From Pararhodonellum marinum (GTDB lineage Bacteria > Bacteroidota > Bacteroidia > Cytophagales > Cyclobacteriaceae), in contig NZ_JACEFJ010000004.1 of NCBI RefSeq assembly GCF_015354735.1, positions 296,863 to 360,862 on the forward strand: a DNA stretch of 64,000 nt. The letters run 5' to 3'. Position 1 is the first letter of the stretch, and every line of letters begins with the position of its first letter. The position numbers were made by a program, and so were the translations under genes. A model generated the notes under the pieces. That model searched no databases and had not been told where the DNA came from. It saw nothing but the letters and a program-made list of their open reading frames with translations. This document shows positions 33,065-41,687 of the stretch, piece after piece.

Positions 33065-34189
33065 TTAGAATAAATCTTTGCCATTTACTTGTGCCACCTT
33101 TTTCAGGGTTATTTTTTTAAACAAGGTTAGCGATTGCGCTACCACCTGATCCATGTTGTAATACTTGTAGGTGCCCAAACGCCCTGTGAAAAACGTATTG
33201 GGTTCTGATTCAGCCAATGTTTTGTATTGGTTATATATCTCCGTGTTTTCTTTTCGAGGAATCGGGTAATAAGGATCACCTTCTGCTGTAGGGTATTCAA
33301 AAACAATGGAAGTTTTCCCATGCTTTTGCCCGGTTAAGTGCTTAAATTCAGTGATACGGGTATAAGCCTGACTCATTGGATAATTTACTGTACCGGTGGG
33401 CTGATAATTCTCACTGTCGATGGTTTGGCTTTTGAAATTGATGGAGCGATAAGGCAGTTTTCCGAAACAATAATCAAAATAGGCATCAATGGGCCCAGAA
33501 TAGATCAAAGTCCTATAATTGATTTCATCCACCACATCTTTGTAATCTGTGTTGAGCATGATATGGATATTGGGATGATCCAATAGGTTATAGAACATCT
33601 TTGTATAACCATGAAGGGGCATTGCCTGATATTTATCCGTAAAATATCTGTTGTCTTTGTTGGTTCGGGTTGGCACCCTAGCGGTGACGGAAGCATCCAG
33701 TTCAGAGGGATCCAAAGCCCATTGCTTGAAAGTATATTGTTTAAAAAACTTCTCATACAATTCTCTTCCTACCACATTCACTACCACATCTTCTGAGCTA
33801 AGGATCTGATCTTTTTTTTCTGCTTTTGCATCAAAGAATTCCTGTACCTGCTGTTGAGAAAGATTTAATCCATACAAATCATTGATGGTATTTTGATTGA
33901 TGGGTATCGGCACCAATTGTCCATCCACACTAGCCAAGACACGGTGTTCATAAGGTCTCCATTCGGTAAAATTGCCTAGGTAATCGAAAACTTCTTTGCT
34001 GTTGGTATGAAATATATGAGGGCCATACTTATGAACTAATATCCCATCACTGTTATAATAATCAAAAGTGTTTCCACCGATGTGATTTCTCTTATCTAAC
34101 AATAAGATTTTTTTATTGGCTTTTGAGGCCAGTCGCTCTGCCAGAACAGATCCTGCCAGTCCTGCTCCCACTATCAAATAATCGTACAT
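33065..34189 (-). CDS. glf: UDP-galactopyranose mutase
   Basis: 374 residues. The flavoenzyme interconverts UDP-galactopyranose and UDP-galactofuranose. The FAD-binding motif is G-A-G-L-A-G-S (residues 8-14) with L-L-D-K-R-N-H-I-G-G-N-T-F-D-Y after it. Family signatures K-Y-G-P-H-I-F-H-T-N and the late G-R-L-G-T-Y-K-Y-Y-N-M-D match Glf well, including the C-terminal R-L-G-x-Y-x-Y-x-N/D-M-D block that contacts the sugar and pyrophosphate. Its start lies inside the last 77 bp of the glycosyltransferase frame, so the two are tightly coupled. Product: the Galf donor for the transferase encoded upstream in the operon (35342 side). Confidence 0.95.
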   Translation of the reverse strand: MYDYLIVGAGLAGSVLAERLASKANKKILLLDKRNHIGGNTFDYYNSDGILVHKYGPHIFHTNSKEVFDYLGNFTEWRPYEHRVLASVDGQLVPIPINQNTINDLYGLNLSQQQVQEFFDAKAEKKDQILSSEDVVVNVVGRELYEKFFKQYTFKQWALDPSELDASVTARVPTRTNKDNRYFTDKYQAMPLHGYTKMFYNLLDHPNIHIMLNTDYKDVVDEINYRTLIYSGPIDAYFDYCFGKLPYRSINFKSQTIDSENYQPTGTVNYPMSQAYTRITEFKHLTGQKHGKTSIVFEYPTAEGDPYYPIPRKENTEIYNQYKTLAESEPNTFFTGRLGTYKYYNMDQVVAQSLTLFKKITLKKVAQVNGKDLF

Positions 34190-35342
34190 ATTTATTGACT
34201 TTTCCGTTAATTAATTTTTGATTTTTGTCTATTTCCATCTGCATCAATTCATCCATCCTTCCCCAAGTGGCATCCCAGGATATGTCACTGAGGAATTCAT
34301 CCACTTTGTTTAACCACGCACACTTATCTATCATACCTAATTCTATGGTGGCAACTTGTACCAGTTCATCTGCATTGTGGATGATATGCACCAACCCCAA
34401 TTCATGATAGGGATTGATTACATCTGTAATTGCTGTAGAAATTACGGGCTTCCCACCGGCTAGATATTCCGGTGTTTTGGTGGGACTGATATACCGGGTA
34501 GATTCATTGATGGCAAATGGAATCAATGCGATATCCCAGCCATTGAGGTATTGTGGTAGTTCCTCGTAAGATTTGGCTCCCAGATAATGTATGTTTTTGT
34601 TTTGGGGCAAAGTCGCTGCATCAATTTTTATGACAGGACCTATCAAGACGAATTGCCAGTCAGGTTTTGCTTCTGCAGCCTGCTTGATCAACTCGATGTC
34701 AAAACGTTCATCTATGACCCCATAGAAACCTAAACGGGGATGTGGAATGATTGCTTGGTCTGAGGCATCCTTTTGGTAATTTCTAGCGCCAGCAAAATGT
34801 GCTTTATCAATGCTGCTGGGGGAAGCATAAATGTTATGGTGCTGAGCTTTTTTGGCCGCATATAGGTTGTTTCCTCCGGTAAAAACAAGGTCTGCTTTTT
34901 TAAAAAGCTCCCGTTCAAATGATTTTAACTCAGGCGGAGCAAATTTAAAGGCACTGAGCTCATCCATACAGTCATAAACTATAGCTATTGGATGAAAAAT
35001 ATCCGAGTAAGCCAGTGCCATTGGGGTATAATACCAAAATAAATAGGAATGAATGGCTTGTTCTTTGAACAGCTTTTTAAGTATATTTTCAACCCTTTTA
35101 GCTTCATTGATTTCACCTTGCTTCCTATTGTTCAAATGTGGGACAATTACAGTAACATTTTCATCCGTAACATTGATGTAATAGCCATCTTCTTCAGTGT
35201 TTGATACATATTCTTCTACATAATAAACAGTATATTTTTTTGTAAAGCGACTCAAAAGATGTTGGGGTCTTTGATAAACAAATTTCCACGACAAATGGGA
35301 GAAGCAAACGAGTTGCATGGGTGTTTTTTTTTCAATGATCAT
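34113..35342 (-). CDS. glycosyltransferase, probable galactofuranosyl or related transferase
   Basis: 409 residues of a GT-B-like enzyme. The N-terminus has V-C-F-S-H-L-S-W and F-V-Y-Q-R-P-Q-H-L-L-S-R-F, a motif seen in glycosyltransferases that sit beside glf. The second half contains L-G-F-Y-G-V-I-D-E-R-F, D-W-Q-F-V-L-I-G-P, I-H-Y-L-G and the donor-site region S-P-T-K-T-P-E-Y-L-A-G-G-K-P-V-I-S-T. It is the first gene of the minus-strand operon. The reading frame runs 77 bp into glf, so the last 25 or so residues (from about V-R-L-F-D) are an out-of-frame read of the glf start; the native protein may once have ended earlier. Confidence 0.85.
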   Translation of the reverse strand: MIIEKKTPMQLVCFSHLSWKFVYQRPQHLLSRFTKKYTVYYVEEYVSNTEEDGYYINVTDENVTVIVPHLNNRKQGEINEAKRVENILKKLFKEQAIHSYLFWYYTPMALAYSDIFHPIAIVYDCMDELSAFKFAPPELKSFERELFKKADLVFTGGNNLYAAKKAQHHNIYASPSSIDKAHFAGARNYQKDASDQAIIPHPRLGFYGVIDERFDIELIKQAAEAKPDWQFVLIGPVIKIDAATLPQNKNIHYLGAKSYEELPQYLNGWDIALIPFAINESTRYISPTKTPEYLAGGKPVISTAITDVINPYHELGLVHIIHNADELVQVATIELGMIDKCAWLNKVDEFLSDISWDATWGRMDELMQMEIDKNQKLINGKVNKYVRLFDSGSRTGRICSGRATGLKSQ

Positions 35343-35845
35343 AGTTTACATTTTGGTCATTATATTTTAAATACTTAAGCACAAAAATTGAATGTAGGCT
35401 ACATCATTTCATGGGTACTTGTCCCACAATCAATTGGTTGCTCTCGTGTTTGGATACCAAACCTTGGTGTATTTGGCTTTGGTAAATTTGATGAAATACA
35501 AATCTCATGAAATGGAAAAATATATGTGTTATATATAATTTATAAATAGTTATATCATTCCATTATTGAAAAAATATATTATCATTTTAATCTATATAAA
35601 TTAATAATTATTCCAGATGATAACTTAATTTGAAAGCCTTATAACCAACCAAAATCACAACATGCTTTCCTTTAGAAGGGGGTAAATTTGATTTTGAAAT
35701 TGTAAATGAGGATGGCTCAATATTTATCCATGATTAGAAAAGGGTAAAACACTGAACTCACTTCTTAAAGGTATATTTTCACCATATCCAGAACATTTGT
35801 AAGAATCTTATACCATATTGGTACTAATGGCATAAAGCAGCAAAA
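35343..35845. other. 503-bp intergenic region between glycan operon and ECF sigma gene
   Basis: No gene fits here. The region is AT-rich and separates divergent units: the glycosyltransferase (minus, start 35342) and the sigma factor (plus, start 35846). Apart from the perfect palindrome reported separately at 35448-35462 I see no confident promoter match on either strand. Confidence 0.6.
35448..35462. promoter_or_regulatory. palindrome GTTTGG-ATA-CCAAAC
   Basis: A perfect inverted repeat of 6 bp arms with a 3-nt centre at 35448-35462, about 105 bp upstream of the glycosyltransferase start in the divergent region. It is of operator size and could bind a repressor controlling the glycan operon. 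The match is short enough that chance is possible. Confidence 0.4.
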
Positions 35846-36352
35846 GTGAAGGAAAAGGAACAAAAACAGATTTTTGAAAAATGGCTGATACAATACCGGG
35901 CCTTGGTATTTAAAATTGTAAAGGCTTACGCCAATTCCCTAGAAGACCAGGATGATCTTTTTCAGGAAATCAGCATCCAACTTTGGCATTCCATTTCTTC
36001 CTTTAAAGGGGAATCTACACCAGTAACATGGATTTATAGGATTTCCTTGAATACAGCGATCAAATGGAGCAGAAAATCAACCAAGCACCAACATGACCCT
36101 TTGGAAAAGGTCGAGCATGTATTGCAGGAAAGCCAGATTCCGATAGATCCAAGACTGGATTGGCTGTATGCACAGATCCACCAATTGGATGAAATTGACC
36201 GTTCTCTGGCCTTGTTGCTATTGGATGACTTCAGTTATAAGGAAATGTCTAATATCCTTGGGATATCAGAATCCTATGTCGGAGTCAAAATCAACCGCAT
36301 CAAAAAACAACTGATCTCAAAACTTAACACATACAATAACCATGAAATTTGA
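35846..36352 (+). CDS. ECF-type RNA polymerase sigma factor
   Basis: 168 residues starting at GTG 35846. Region 2 is visible as L-V-F-K-I-V-K-A-Y-A-N-S-L-E-D-Q-D-D-L-F-Q-E with W-H-S-I-S-S-F-K-G-E-S-T-P-V-T-W-I-Y-R-I-S-L-N-T-A. Region 4 follows with L-L-L-D-D-F-S-Y-K-E-M-S-N-I-L-G-I-S-E-S-Y-V-G-V-K-I-N-R-I-K-K-Q-L. The layout is that of compact ECF sigma factors. It overlaps the next gene by 11 bp, so that gene (a two- to four-TM protein) is likely its anti-sigma factor or another regulator. Confidence 0.9.
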   Translation: MKEKEQKQIFEKWLIQYRALVFKIVKAYANSLEDQDDLFQEISIQLWHSISSFKGESTPVTWIYRISLNTAIKWSRKSTKHQHDPLEKVEHVLQESQIPIDPRLDWLYAQIHQLDEIDRSLALLLLDDFSYKEMSNILGISESYVGVKINRIKKQLISKLNTYNNHEI

Positions 36353-36914
36353 AGAAATGAAAACAATCTGGGATACAACAAACAACGAAATGCTTTTCGG
36401 CATCAACGAACAAGCCATGCACAACATGATCCACGCTAAAAAGGAGGTAGGACAACATATCACCAATACCAGTGAACTGCTCTGGATTGTGGTCAATATC
36501 ATTGCCGGAAGTTTTGTTCTCGGTATAAATTTATTTAAAGGGAGTGAAAATGTTTTTATGTACCTCATGTCGGCTTGGATGTTTGGTACCGCTTTCTTTT
36601 TGTTGGCCAGTAGGGTCCGCAGGATTGGAGCCAGCAAAAATTTTGACCGTACCATGCTTGGGGACTTGGAACATGCGATATCGGTGGCCATTTATCAAGA
36701 GCGGTTTTCAATCCTTGGCCGTTGGAATATCGTGCCTATAGGAACACTTGTTGCGCTTGGACTTTGGGACAGTAGCCAATCCATCTGGGTGCTGGCAGGA
36801 GTCCTTGTGTTTTTTATCCTGACCATTTACGCCTCAGGATTCGAACACCGCATCTATAAGGGAAGAAGAAAGGAATTGGAAAGTTTGAAAGCTAAGTTGG
36901 CGATGCCCAAATAA
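36342..36914 (+). CDS. membrane protein coupled to ECF sigma factor
   Basis: 190 residues. A soluble N-terminal part with a long helix (M-K-T-I-W-D-T-T-N-N-E-M-L-F-G-I-N-E-Q-A-M) precedes about four hydrophobic helices (ELLWIVVNIIAGSFVLGI, VFMYLMSAWMFGTAFFLL, IVPIGTLVALGLW and IWVLAGVLVFFILTIYA). Overlap of 11 bp with the sigma gene, and the lack of a zinc-binding HxxxCxxC motif, suggest an unusual membrane-bound anti-sigma or sensor partner. I know of no characterised homologue. Confidence 0.6.
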   Translation: MKFEEMKTIWDTTNNEMLFGINEQAMHNMIHAKKEVGQHITNTSELLWIVVNIIAGSFVLGINLFKGSENVFMYLMSAWMFGTAFFLLASRVRRIGASKNFDRTMLGDLEHAISVAIYQERFSILGRWNIVPIGTLVALGLWDSSQSIWVLAGVLVFFILTIYASGFEHRIYKGRRKELESLKAKLAMPK

Positions 36915-36988
36915 TCCCTAAAGCTTTTCATGTAGGAATCAAAACACTTTATCCTAACTTTACAGCAACTGACTAAAGAAAATGACCC

Positions 36989-38182
36989 ATGAAAAAGCGC
37001 TTTCTCCTTATCTTATCCTTTCTCCTCGTATTTAAATTTCCAACCTTCGCTCAGGAAGCCATCTTCCGAGCCCAACAAATCACATCCCCGGAAATACACG
37101 AAGATCAATCTGTCACTTTCCGGCTCTTTGCACCGGATGCCAATGCGGTGCAGATAACCGGAGATTTTCTACCCACAGTAAAAATGGAAACGCAAATGGG
37201 GACTGTGGATGGACCTGGAAAAGCGGACCTAACCAAGGTGGAAAATGGGGTATGGGAATTTAAAAGTCAGAATCTTAGCCCTGAATTGTACAATTATTCC
37301 TTTATCATAGATGGGTTTAGCACCACAGATCCCAGCAATCCCTTTCTGATCCGGGATGTGGCTTCAGTGACCAATATCTTTATCATTGGAGGAGGCCAAG
37401 CTGATTATTTTAAGACCAAGGACATTCCCCATGGTACTGTTAGTCGTCGATGGTACGATTCGCCGGGGCTGGAAATGGATCGTAGAATCACCATTTATAC
37501 CCCACCAGGCTATGAAACTTCTTCCAAAAAATATCCGGTCCTCTACCTGCTTCACGGAGCAGGAGGGGATGAAGAAGCCTGGATTTCATTGGGTCGTACG
37601 GCCCAGATTATGGATATCCTAATTCACCAAGGCAAAGCCAAACCCATGATTGTGGTCATGCCCAACGGCAATGTCATCCAGGATGCCGCCCCAGGAGAAG
37701 GAAGTTTGAACTTTTACAAGCCTGTCTTTATGGCTCCCAAAACCATGGACGGAACCTCTGAAGCAAATTTTATGGATATCATCAAATTTGTCGAAAGCAA
37801 TTATAGGGTACACGCTGACAAGTCAAACAGGGCAATTGCAGGACTATCGATGGGTGGGTTCCATACCATGCACATTTCCCGATACTATCCCGATACATTT
37901 GATTATATGGGATTGTTTTCCGCCGCAATCATGCCCAGGGAAGATGCTACAAATAAAGTTTACACGGATATAGACGGTACATTGAAAACGCAAATGGACA
38001 ATGGCTACAAACTGTATTGGATCGCCATTGGAAAGACTGATTTTCTGTTTGAAGCCAATAAGGAATACAGGGCAAAGCTTGATTCCATGAAAATGCCTTA
38101 CGAATATGTGGAATCGGAAGGGGGGCATATCTGGAGAAATTGGAGGGTGTACCTGACTCAGTTTGTGCCGATGTTGTTTTAA
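36989..38182 (+). CDS. exported CE1-type esterase with CBM48-like N-terminus
   Basis: 397 residues with a signal peptide (cleavage near T-F-A-Q, residue 21). Residues about 25-130 look like an early-set or CBM48-like immunoglobulin domain (SVTFRLFAPDANAVQITGDF). The alpha/beta hydrolase part has V-L-Y-L-L-H-G-A-G-G-D-E (oxyanion region) and nucleophile Ser287 in A-G-L-S-M-G-G, with a C-terminal histidine in E-S-E-G-G-H-I-W-R. This is the esterase D / feruloyl- or acetyl-xylan esterase layout (CE1). It may remove acyl groups from plant or algal glycans in the periplasm. It is followed by a terminator and an exported glycosidase-like gene. Confidence 0.8.
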   Translation: MKKRFLLILSFLLVFKFPTFAQEAIFRAQQITSPEIHEDQSVTFRLFAPDANAVQITGDFLPTVKMETQMGTVDGPGKADLTKVENGVWEFKSQNLSPELYNYSFIIDGFSTTDPSNPFLIRDVASVTNIFIIGGGQADYFKTKDIPHGTVSRRWYDSPGLEMDRRITIYTPPGYETSSKKYPVLYLLHGAGGDEEAWISLGRTAQIMDILIHQGKAKPMIVVMPNGNVIQDAAPGEGSLNFYKPVFMAPKTMDGTSEANFMDIIKFVESNYRVHADKSNRAIAGLSMGGFHTMHISRYYPDTFDYMGLFSAAIMPREDATNKVYTDIDGTLKTQMDNGYKLYWIAIGKTDFLFEANKEYRAKLDSMKMPYEYVESEGGHIWRNWRVYLTQFVPMLF

Positions 38183-38288
38183 ATTCATGCCATGATTGAA
38201 TATCTTGGTATGAATAAAACCGCTTCTCTGAATTTCCAATCGCGAGAAAAGAAACTAAATTATAATTGCGGTAGAGAATGTTTTTAAT

Positions 38289-38311
38289 CAGGATTGCAAA
38301 TCCTGTTTTTT
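38289..38311 (+). terminator. terminator after esterase gene
   Basis: CAGGATT (38289-38295) pairs with AATCCTG (38299-38305) over a 3-nt loop, followed by a six-T run. It lies about 110 bp after the esterase stop. The core AGGATTgcAAATCCT is also a shape often seen in short dispersed palindromes in this phylum, so it might double as such an element. Confidence 0.6.
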
Positions 38312-38398
38312 GCATAAAATATTTCAAAGAGCAAATTGTAGAAGTTTACGCCAAAGCCGTTGGAACCATACACTTCAAATCATAACCCAATTTATACC

Positions 38399-40555
38399 AT
38401 GGTCCAATTTCAAACCAATGCGCATTTTCAAAGACAGAGCCTGCCTATCTTAACCATTGTATTGGTGTTGTTTTTTTTGTCTCCCAATCATGTAAAAGCA
38501 CAGTCGGTGGATTGGCCAGACAGTATTCCTTGGTGGAAAGCCAATAATCTCCGGGTGATCCAAACCAACCTTCCTGCTTATGAAGCGGCTACTCTTGATC
38601 CGGATTCATTGCTTGCGGATCTGATCCATTTTTCTGCCAATACCCTTATTATCAATGCAGGCGGCATCATGGCTTTTTATCCGACCAAATTGGAATACCA
38701 TTATACCAACCCTTATATGAAGGAAAATATGTTGGGTGACGTGATCGAAAAATGTCATGAGAATGGAATCCGGGTCATTGTCAGGTTTGACTTCAGTAGG
38801 GCGCACAAGAGTGTTTTTGAAAAACATCCCGACTGGTTTTACATTTCTCCGCAAGGAGAGCATATTACCAATGAGGACCTTTATACCATTTCCATCAATG
38901 CGCCTTATGAACAGGAGCAGCTTTTTAACATCGTAGAGGAAGTCATTGACCTATATCCCATTGATGGGGTTTTTATCAATATGCCAGGGTATCAGACGAG
39001 GAATCCCTACATCGGAAAGTATTATGGTATAGACCAAAACCCATACGACAAAAAACGATTTGCCGAATATAGCGGAGGTTTGTCCTTGCCACTTGATGAA
39101 GATAGAAATGATCCGGTTTTTAGGAAATATGAAGAGTTCAAAAAGTTCACAGCAGATGACCTTATCAGAAGGTTGAATGAATTGGTCAAATCCAAAAATG
39201 AACAAATAGCCATCTGTACCTATTCCGAAGATCATGTTGACATTATCCGGCATGAGTCACAGACCAATACTTTGCCCTATTGGCCATACAATGCTTCTGA
39301 CAATGTCAGCAATACCAAACATTCCTATCCCGACCATATTGTCAGCAATGCCAGCATTCAGCAGATCTCGTTTCAATCCAGGTACAATGCCGTGGAACCT
39401 GCCGAGGTCGTCATCCGGCTTTATGAAAACATCGCCAATGGTTCCGGACTGGACCTGAGTTTGATGGGGGATTTCAGAGATTATGAAGATGAAAGGAATT
39501 TTGATGTGTTCCAGAGAATCTATGCGCATCACAAGAAGTATGAACCTTATTTTGGCAATTACACCTCTACTGCCCAAATAGCAGTTATTGCTCCAGGTTC
39601 TTGGCCTTCCGGTGATGCAGCACAGGAATACAGGGGCATCCAATTGATGCTCAAAGAAGCACATATCCAATATGACATCATTGAAAACAGTCAGATCGGT
39701 GATTTGGAGGAATCTTTGAAAAAATACAGGTTGATCATTTTACCTGAGATTGTCAATCTGGACGGTGGCTCATTGGAAGCATTGGAAAGGATTTGCAAAA
39801 ACGGCACAAACATTATTGCTACAAACAGGTCCCTTACAGATCATCCGGAAACAATATGGGAAATGTTCGGTGCCAAAATCAAAAACATGGATCATGATGG
39901 GGCAGGTTTTTACCTACAACCGGAAAACAAGGAATTGTTTACCCGATTCAGGCAGCAACAGCTTTTGTTCTGGAAGTTCAATCTTGGCCTTTATGATTTT
40001 TCGGGATCAGATGAATCCCAATTGCCTATATTTACTCCCGGAGTTCCAGGTCCCCCTGAAATTATCGGAGGTCACGAGCCAACTGGATATTATGCTGTTG
40101 GGATTAAAAACCATAACAAAAGTAAGGCAGTTCTGATGCCCATCAATTTAGGGAAGTTGTATTTTCTGCATGGATACGAACAGCATAAAAATATCCTGTT
40201 GGACTTGGTTGATTATGTTTTTCCTGAAGTGAATCAGCTTATCCAAACGAATGCCCATCCCAGGGTAGAAGTGATTTTGCAGCATTTTGCCCTTAATTCT
40301 CCTGAAAATTTTGGTAAGGAGATCAATGATGGAATGATTCTTCATTTGGTCAACCTTACTGGTTCCAGTGGAAATACCTACTTTAATCCATTGCCTGTTT
40401 TTGAAACCACCTTTGATGTAAAAGTTGATTTCAAACCCAAACGCATTTGGAGCATGGTAAATGAGAAAGACATTCCATTTAAATATCAGAATGGAAGAGC
40501 CAATTTCAATGTGGAGAGATTGGATGAATTTGATGGGATAGTGGTGGAAAGATAA
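38399..40555 (+). CDS. exported glycoside hydrolase-like protein with trimerisation-like domain
   Basis: About 718 residues from ATG 38399; an in-frame TTG at 38360 is less likely. A signal sequence (cleavage near K-A-Q) is followed by a TIM-barrel-like domain (about 40-400) with N-L-R-V-I-Q-T-N-L-P-A-Y and V-I-V-R-F-D-F-S, P-I-D-G-V-F-I-N-M-P-G, resembling hypothetical glycosyl hydrolase family 6 or alpha-L-fucosidase/alpha-amylase-like enzymes. Residues about 410-560 look like a beta-galactosidase trimerisation (glutaminase-like) domain (I-A-V-I-A-P-G-S-W-P-S-G, Y-R-L-I-I-L-P-E-I-V-N-L). The catalytic pair cannot be pinned down. It follows the esterase, so the two may act on the same exported glycan. 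Confidence 0.6.
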   Translation: MVQFQTNAHFQRQSLPILTIVLVLFFLSPNHVKAQSVDWPDSIPWWKANNLRVIQTNLPAYEAATLDPDSLLADLIHFSANTLIINAGGIMAFYPTKLEYHYTNPYMKENMLGDVIEKCHENGIRVIVRFDFSRAHKSVFEKHPDWFYISPQGEHITNEDLYTISINAPYEQEQLFNIVEEVIDLYPIDGVFINMPGYQTRNPYIGKYYGIDQNPYDKKRFAEYSGGLSLPLDEDRNDPVFRKYEEFKKFTADDLIRRLNELVKSKNEQIAICTYSEDHVDIIRHESQTNTLPYWPYNASDNVSNTKHSYPDHIVSNASIQQISFQSRYNAVEPAEVVIRLYENIANGSGLDLSLMGDFRDYEDERNFDVFQRIYAHHKKYEPYFGNYTSTAQIAVIAPGSWPSGDAAQEYRGIQLMLKEAHIQYDIIENSQIGDLEESLKKYRLIILPEIVNLDGGSLEALERICKNGTNIIATNRSLTDHPETIWEMFGAKIKNMDHDGAGFYLQPENKELFTRFRQQQLLFWKFNLGLYDFSGSDESQLPIFTPGVPGPPEIIGGHEPTGYYAVGIKNHNKSKAVLMPINLGKLYFLHGYEQHKNILLDLVDYVFPEVNQLIQTNAHPRVEVILQHFALNSPENFGKEINDGMILHLVNLTGSSGNTYFNPLPVFETTFDVKVDFKPKRIWSMVNEKDIPFKYQNGRANFNVERLDEFDGIVVER

Positions 40556-40743
40556 TTCAACAGATCAGTGCTTAACAATTTTCGACTCTAATAATCTAAA
40601 TTTAAAAAATGCAAATGCCAAATTCTTACTGATCAAACTTCATCAATTTTGGGTGGTTCTTTCAAAAATACCCATTTCCTGCAAATGGAGGCATTTTATA
40701 TTGGGATTTAGGGTGTCCCATTTTCAGTTTGTAAACTAAAGCC

Positions 40744-40908
40744 ATGTTCGTCAGGGCCAAAAAGAATCATTTAAGGACAATTTCTGAACAGGACATCGAA
40801 AAGAGTTTCGATTTATACAAGAAAATCAAGACCATAGGCAGTTCCTCGGACAAAGACTGGATTAAAGTGTTTAAGGCGTTCAGTAATGCTACTTTACATC
40901 AAGTGTAA
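40744..40908 (+). pseudogene. N-terminal fragment of an IS transposase (IS1634/IS4-superfamily-like)
   Basis: ATG 40744 opens 54 residues: M-F-V-R-A-K-K-N, then I-E-K-S, Y-K-K-I-K-T-I-G-S-S-S-D-K-D-W-I and a short tail. This looks like the start of IS1634/IS1549-type transposases, which typically read M-F-I/V-R-x-K-K-N...V-I-x-K-S...Y-K-V-V-K-T-I-G-S-S and continue for over 500 residues. Only the start is left; it runs out into the 3' end of the convergent lipoprotein gene (20-bp overlap). No intact IS is adjacent. Confidence 0.5.
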
Positions 40909-41470
40909 TTTCATCAAAATAAACTTTCCCCACAGTCCTAAATCCCAATCCCAAATTGACGCTGATGCCATCAACCTCTTCAGGAAAGTTTTCTAAGGTA
41001 AGTCTGATGGGGGTCCAATCAAAATCCCCTTCTAAAAATTCAATTTTTCCGGAATGGGCCGATCTAATACCTGGACTATGTTCTTGAAAAGGTTGAAGGG
41101 AAATGCTAATACCAATATAGCCGGTACTTAAGTACCTGATATTTTCTCCTTTTACGAAAGCAGTGAGTTCTAAACTGCTCCCTGTTACCGGCATTGGTCC
41201 GGTGTAGGTTTGCGACCAGGATCCGGAACCGAAGGCTAAACTATCCTGGTTATCTATAAACAAGGATCGATTTCCAGTGAAGAAAATTTCATGGCTTACC
41301 CCTGCTTCAATTTCTCCGGTACTATGTGCTGTCCAAGGGAAAACCGAATCCGGATACAATGATAGATTGGGATTCAACATTAATTGACTTCCGGTGGGAA
41401 TATTGTCTTCAGCTACACATGACAGTAGAAGAAGAATAGGTAGTAGCCTGGGAGCAATTTTTTGGAACAT
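40889..41470 (-). CDS. lipoprotein with jelly-roll-like domain
   Basis: 193 residues with lipobox L-L-L-S-C (Cys18). The mature part starts L-M-L-N-P-N-L-S-L-Y-P and shows strand-rich segments (G-N-R-S-L-F-I-D-N-Q-D, W-S-Q-T-Y-T-G-P-M-P, SLELTAFVKGENI) and a closing V-G-K-V-Y-F-D-E-I-T-L-D-V, a pattern typical of carbohydrate-binding jelly-roll domains (CBM4/9/22-like) in lipoproteins. A binding rather than catalytic function is likely. Its 3' end overlaps the IS transposase remnant. Confidence 0.55.
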   Translation of the reverse strand: MFQKIAPRLLPILLLLSCVAEDNIPTGSQLMLNPNLSLYPDSVFPWTAHSTGEIEAGVSHEIFFTGNRSLFIDNQDSLAFGSGSWSQTYTGPMPVTGSSLELTAFVKGENIRYLSTGYIGISISLQPFQEHSPGIRSAHSGKIEFLEGDFDWTPIRLTLENFPEEVDGISVNLGLGFRTVGKVYFDEITLDVK

Positions 41471-41660
41471 AAAAGCCTAATGAGTTACACCTATATTCAG
41501 GGATAACTAATATAACGATATTTTACTTTTTCAGAGCTGAAATAGCCTATGAAATTGTAATTCAGGGGTCGATTTCTTTCAGGGTGGTCCTGAAGATATT
41601 GCCCACAAAAATGGCAAATTAATATTCAATTTTTTACAAAAAGAAACGGCATCAAGAAAG

Positions 41661-41686
41661 TAAGCATCCGAGTAACCTGATGCTTA
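41661..41686 (-). terminator. hairpin after lepB
   Basis: TAAGCATC (41661-41668) pairs with GATGCTTA (41679-41686), 8 bp with a 10-nt loop, directly after the lepB stop codon (41688-41690, minus strand). In the direction of lepB transcription the stem is followed after 15 nt by TTTCTTTTTG. Confidence 0.55.
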
Positions 41687-41687
41687 G

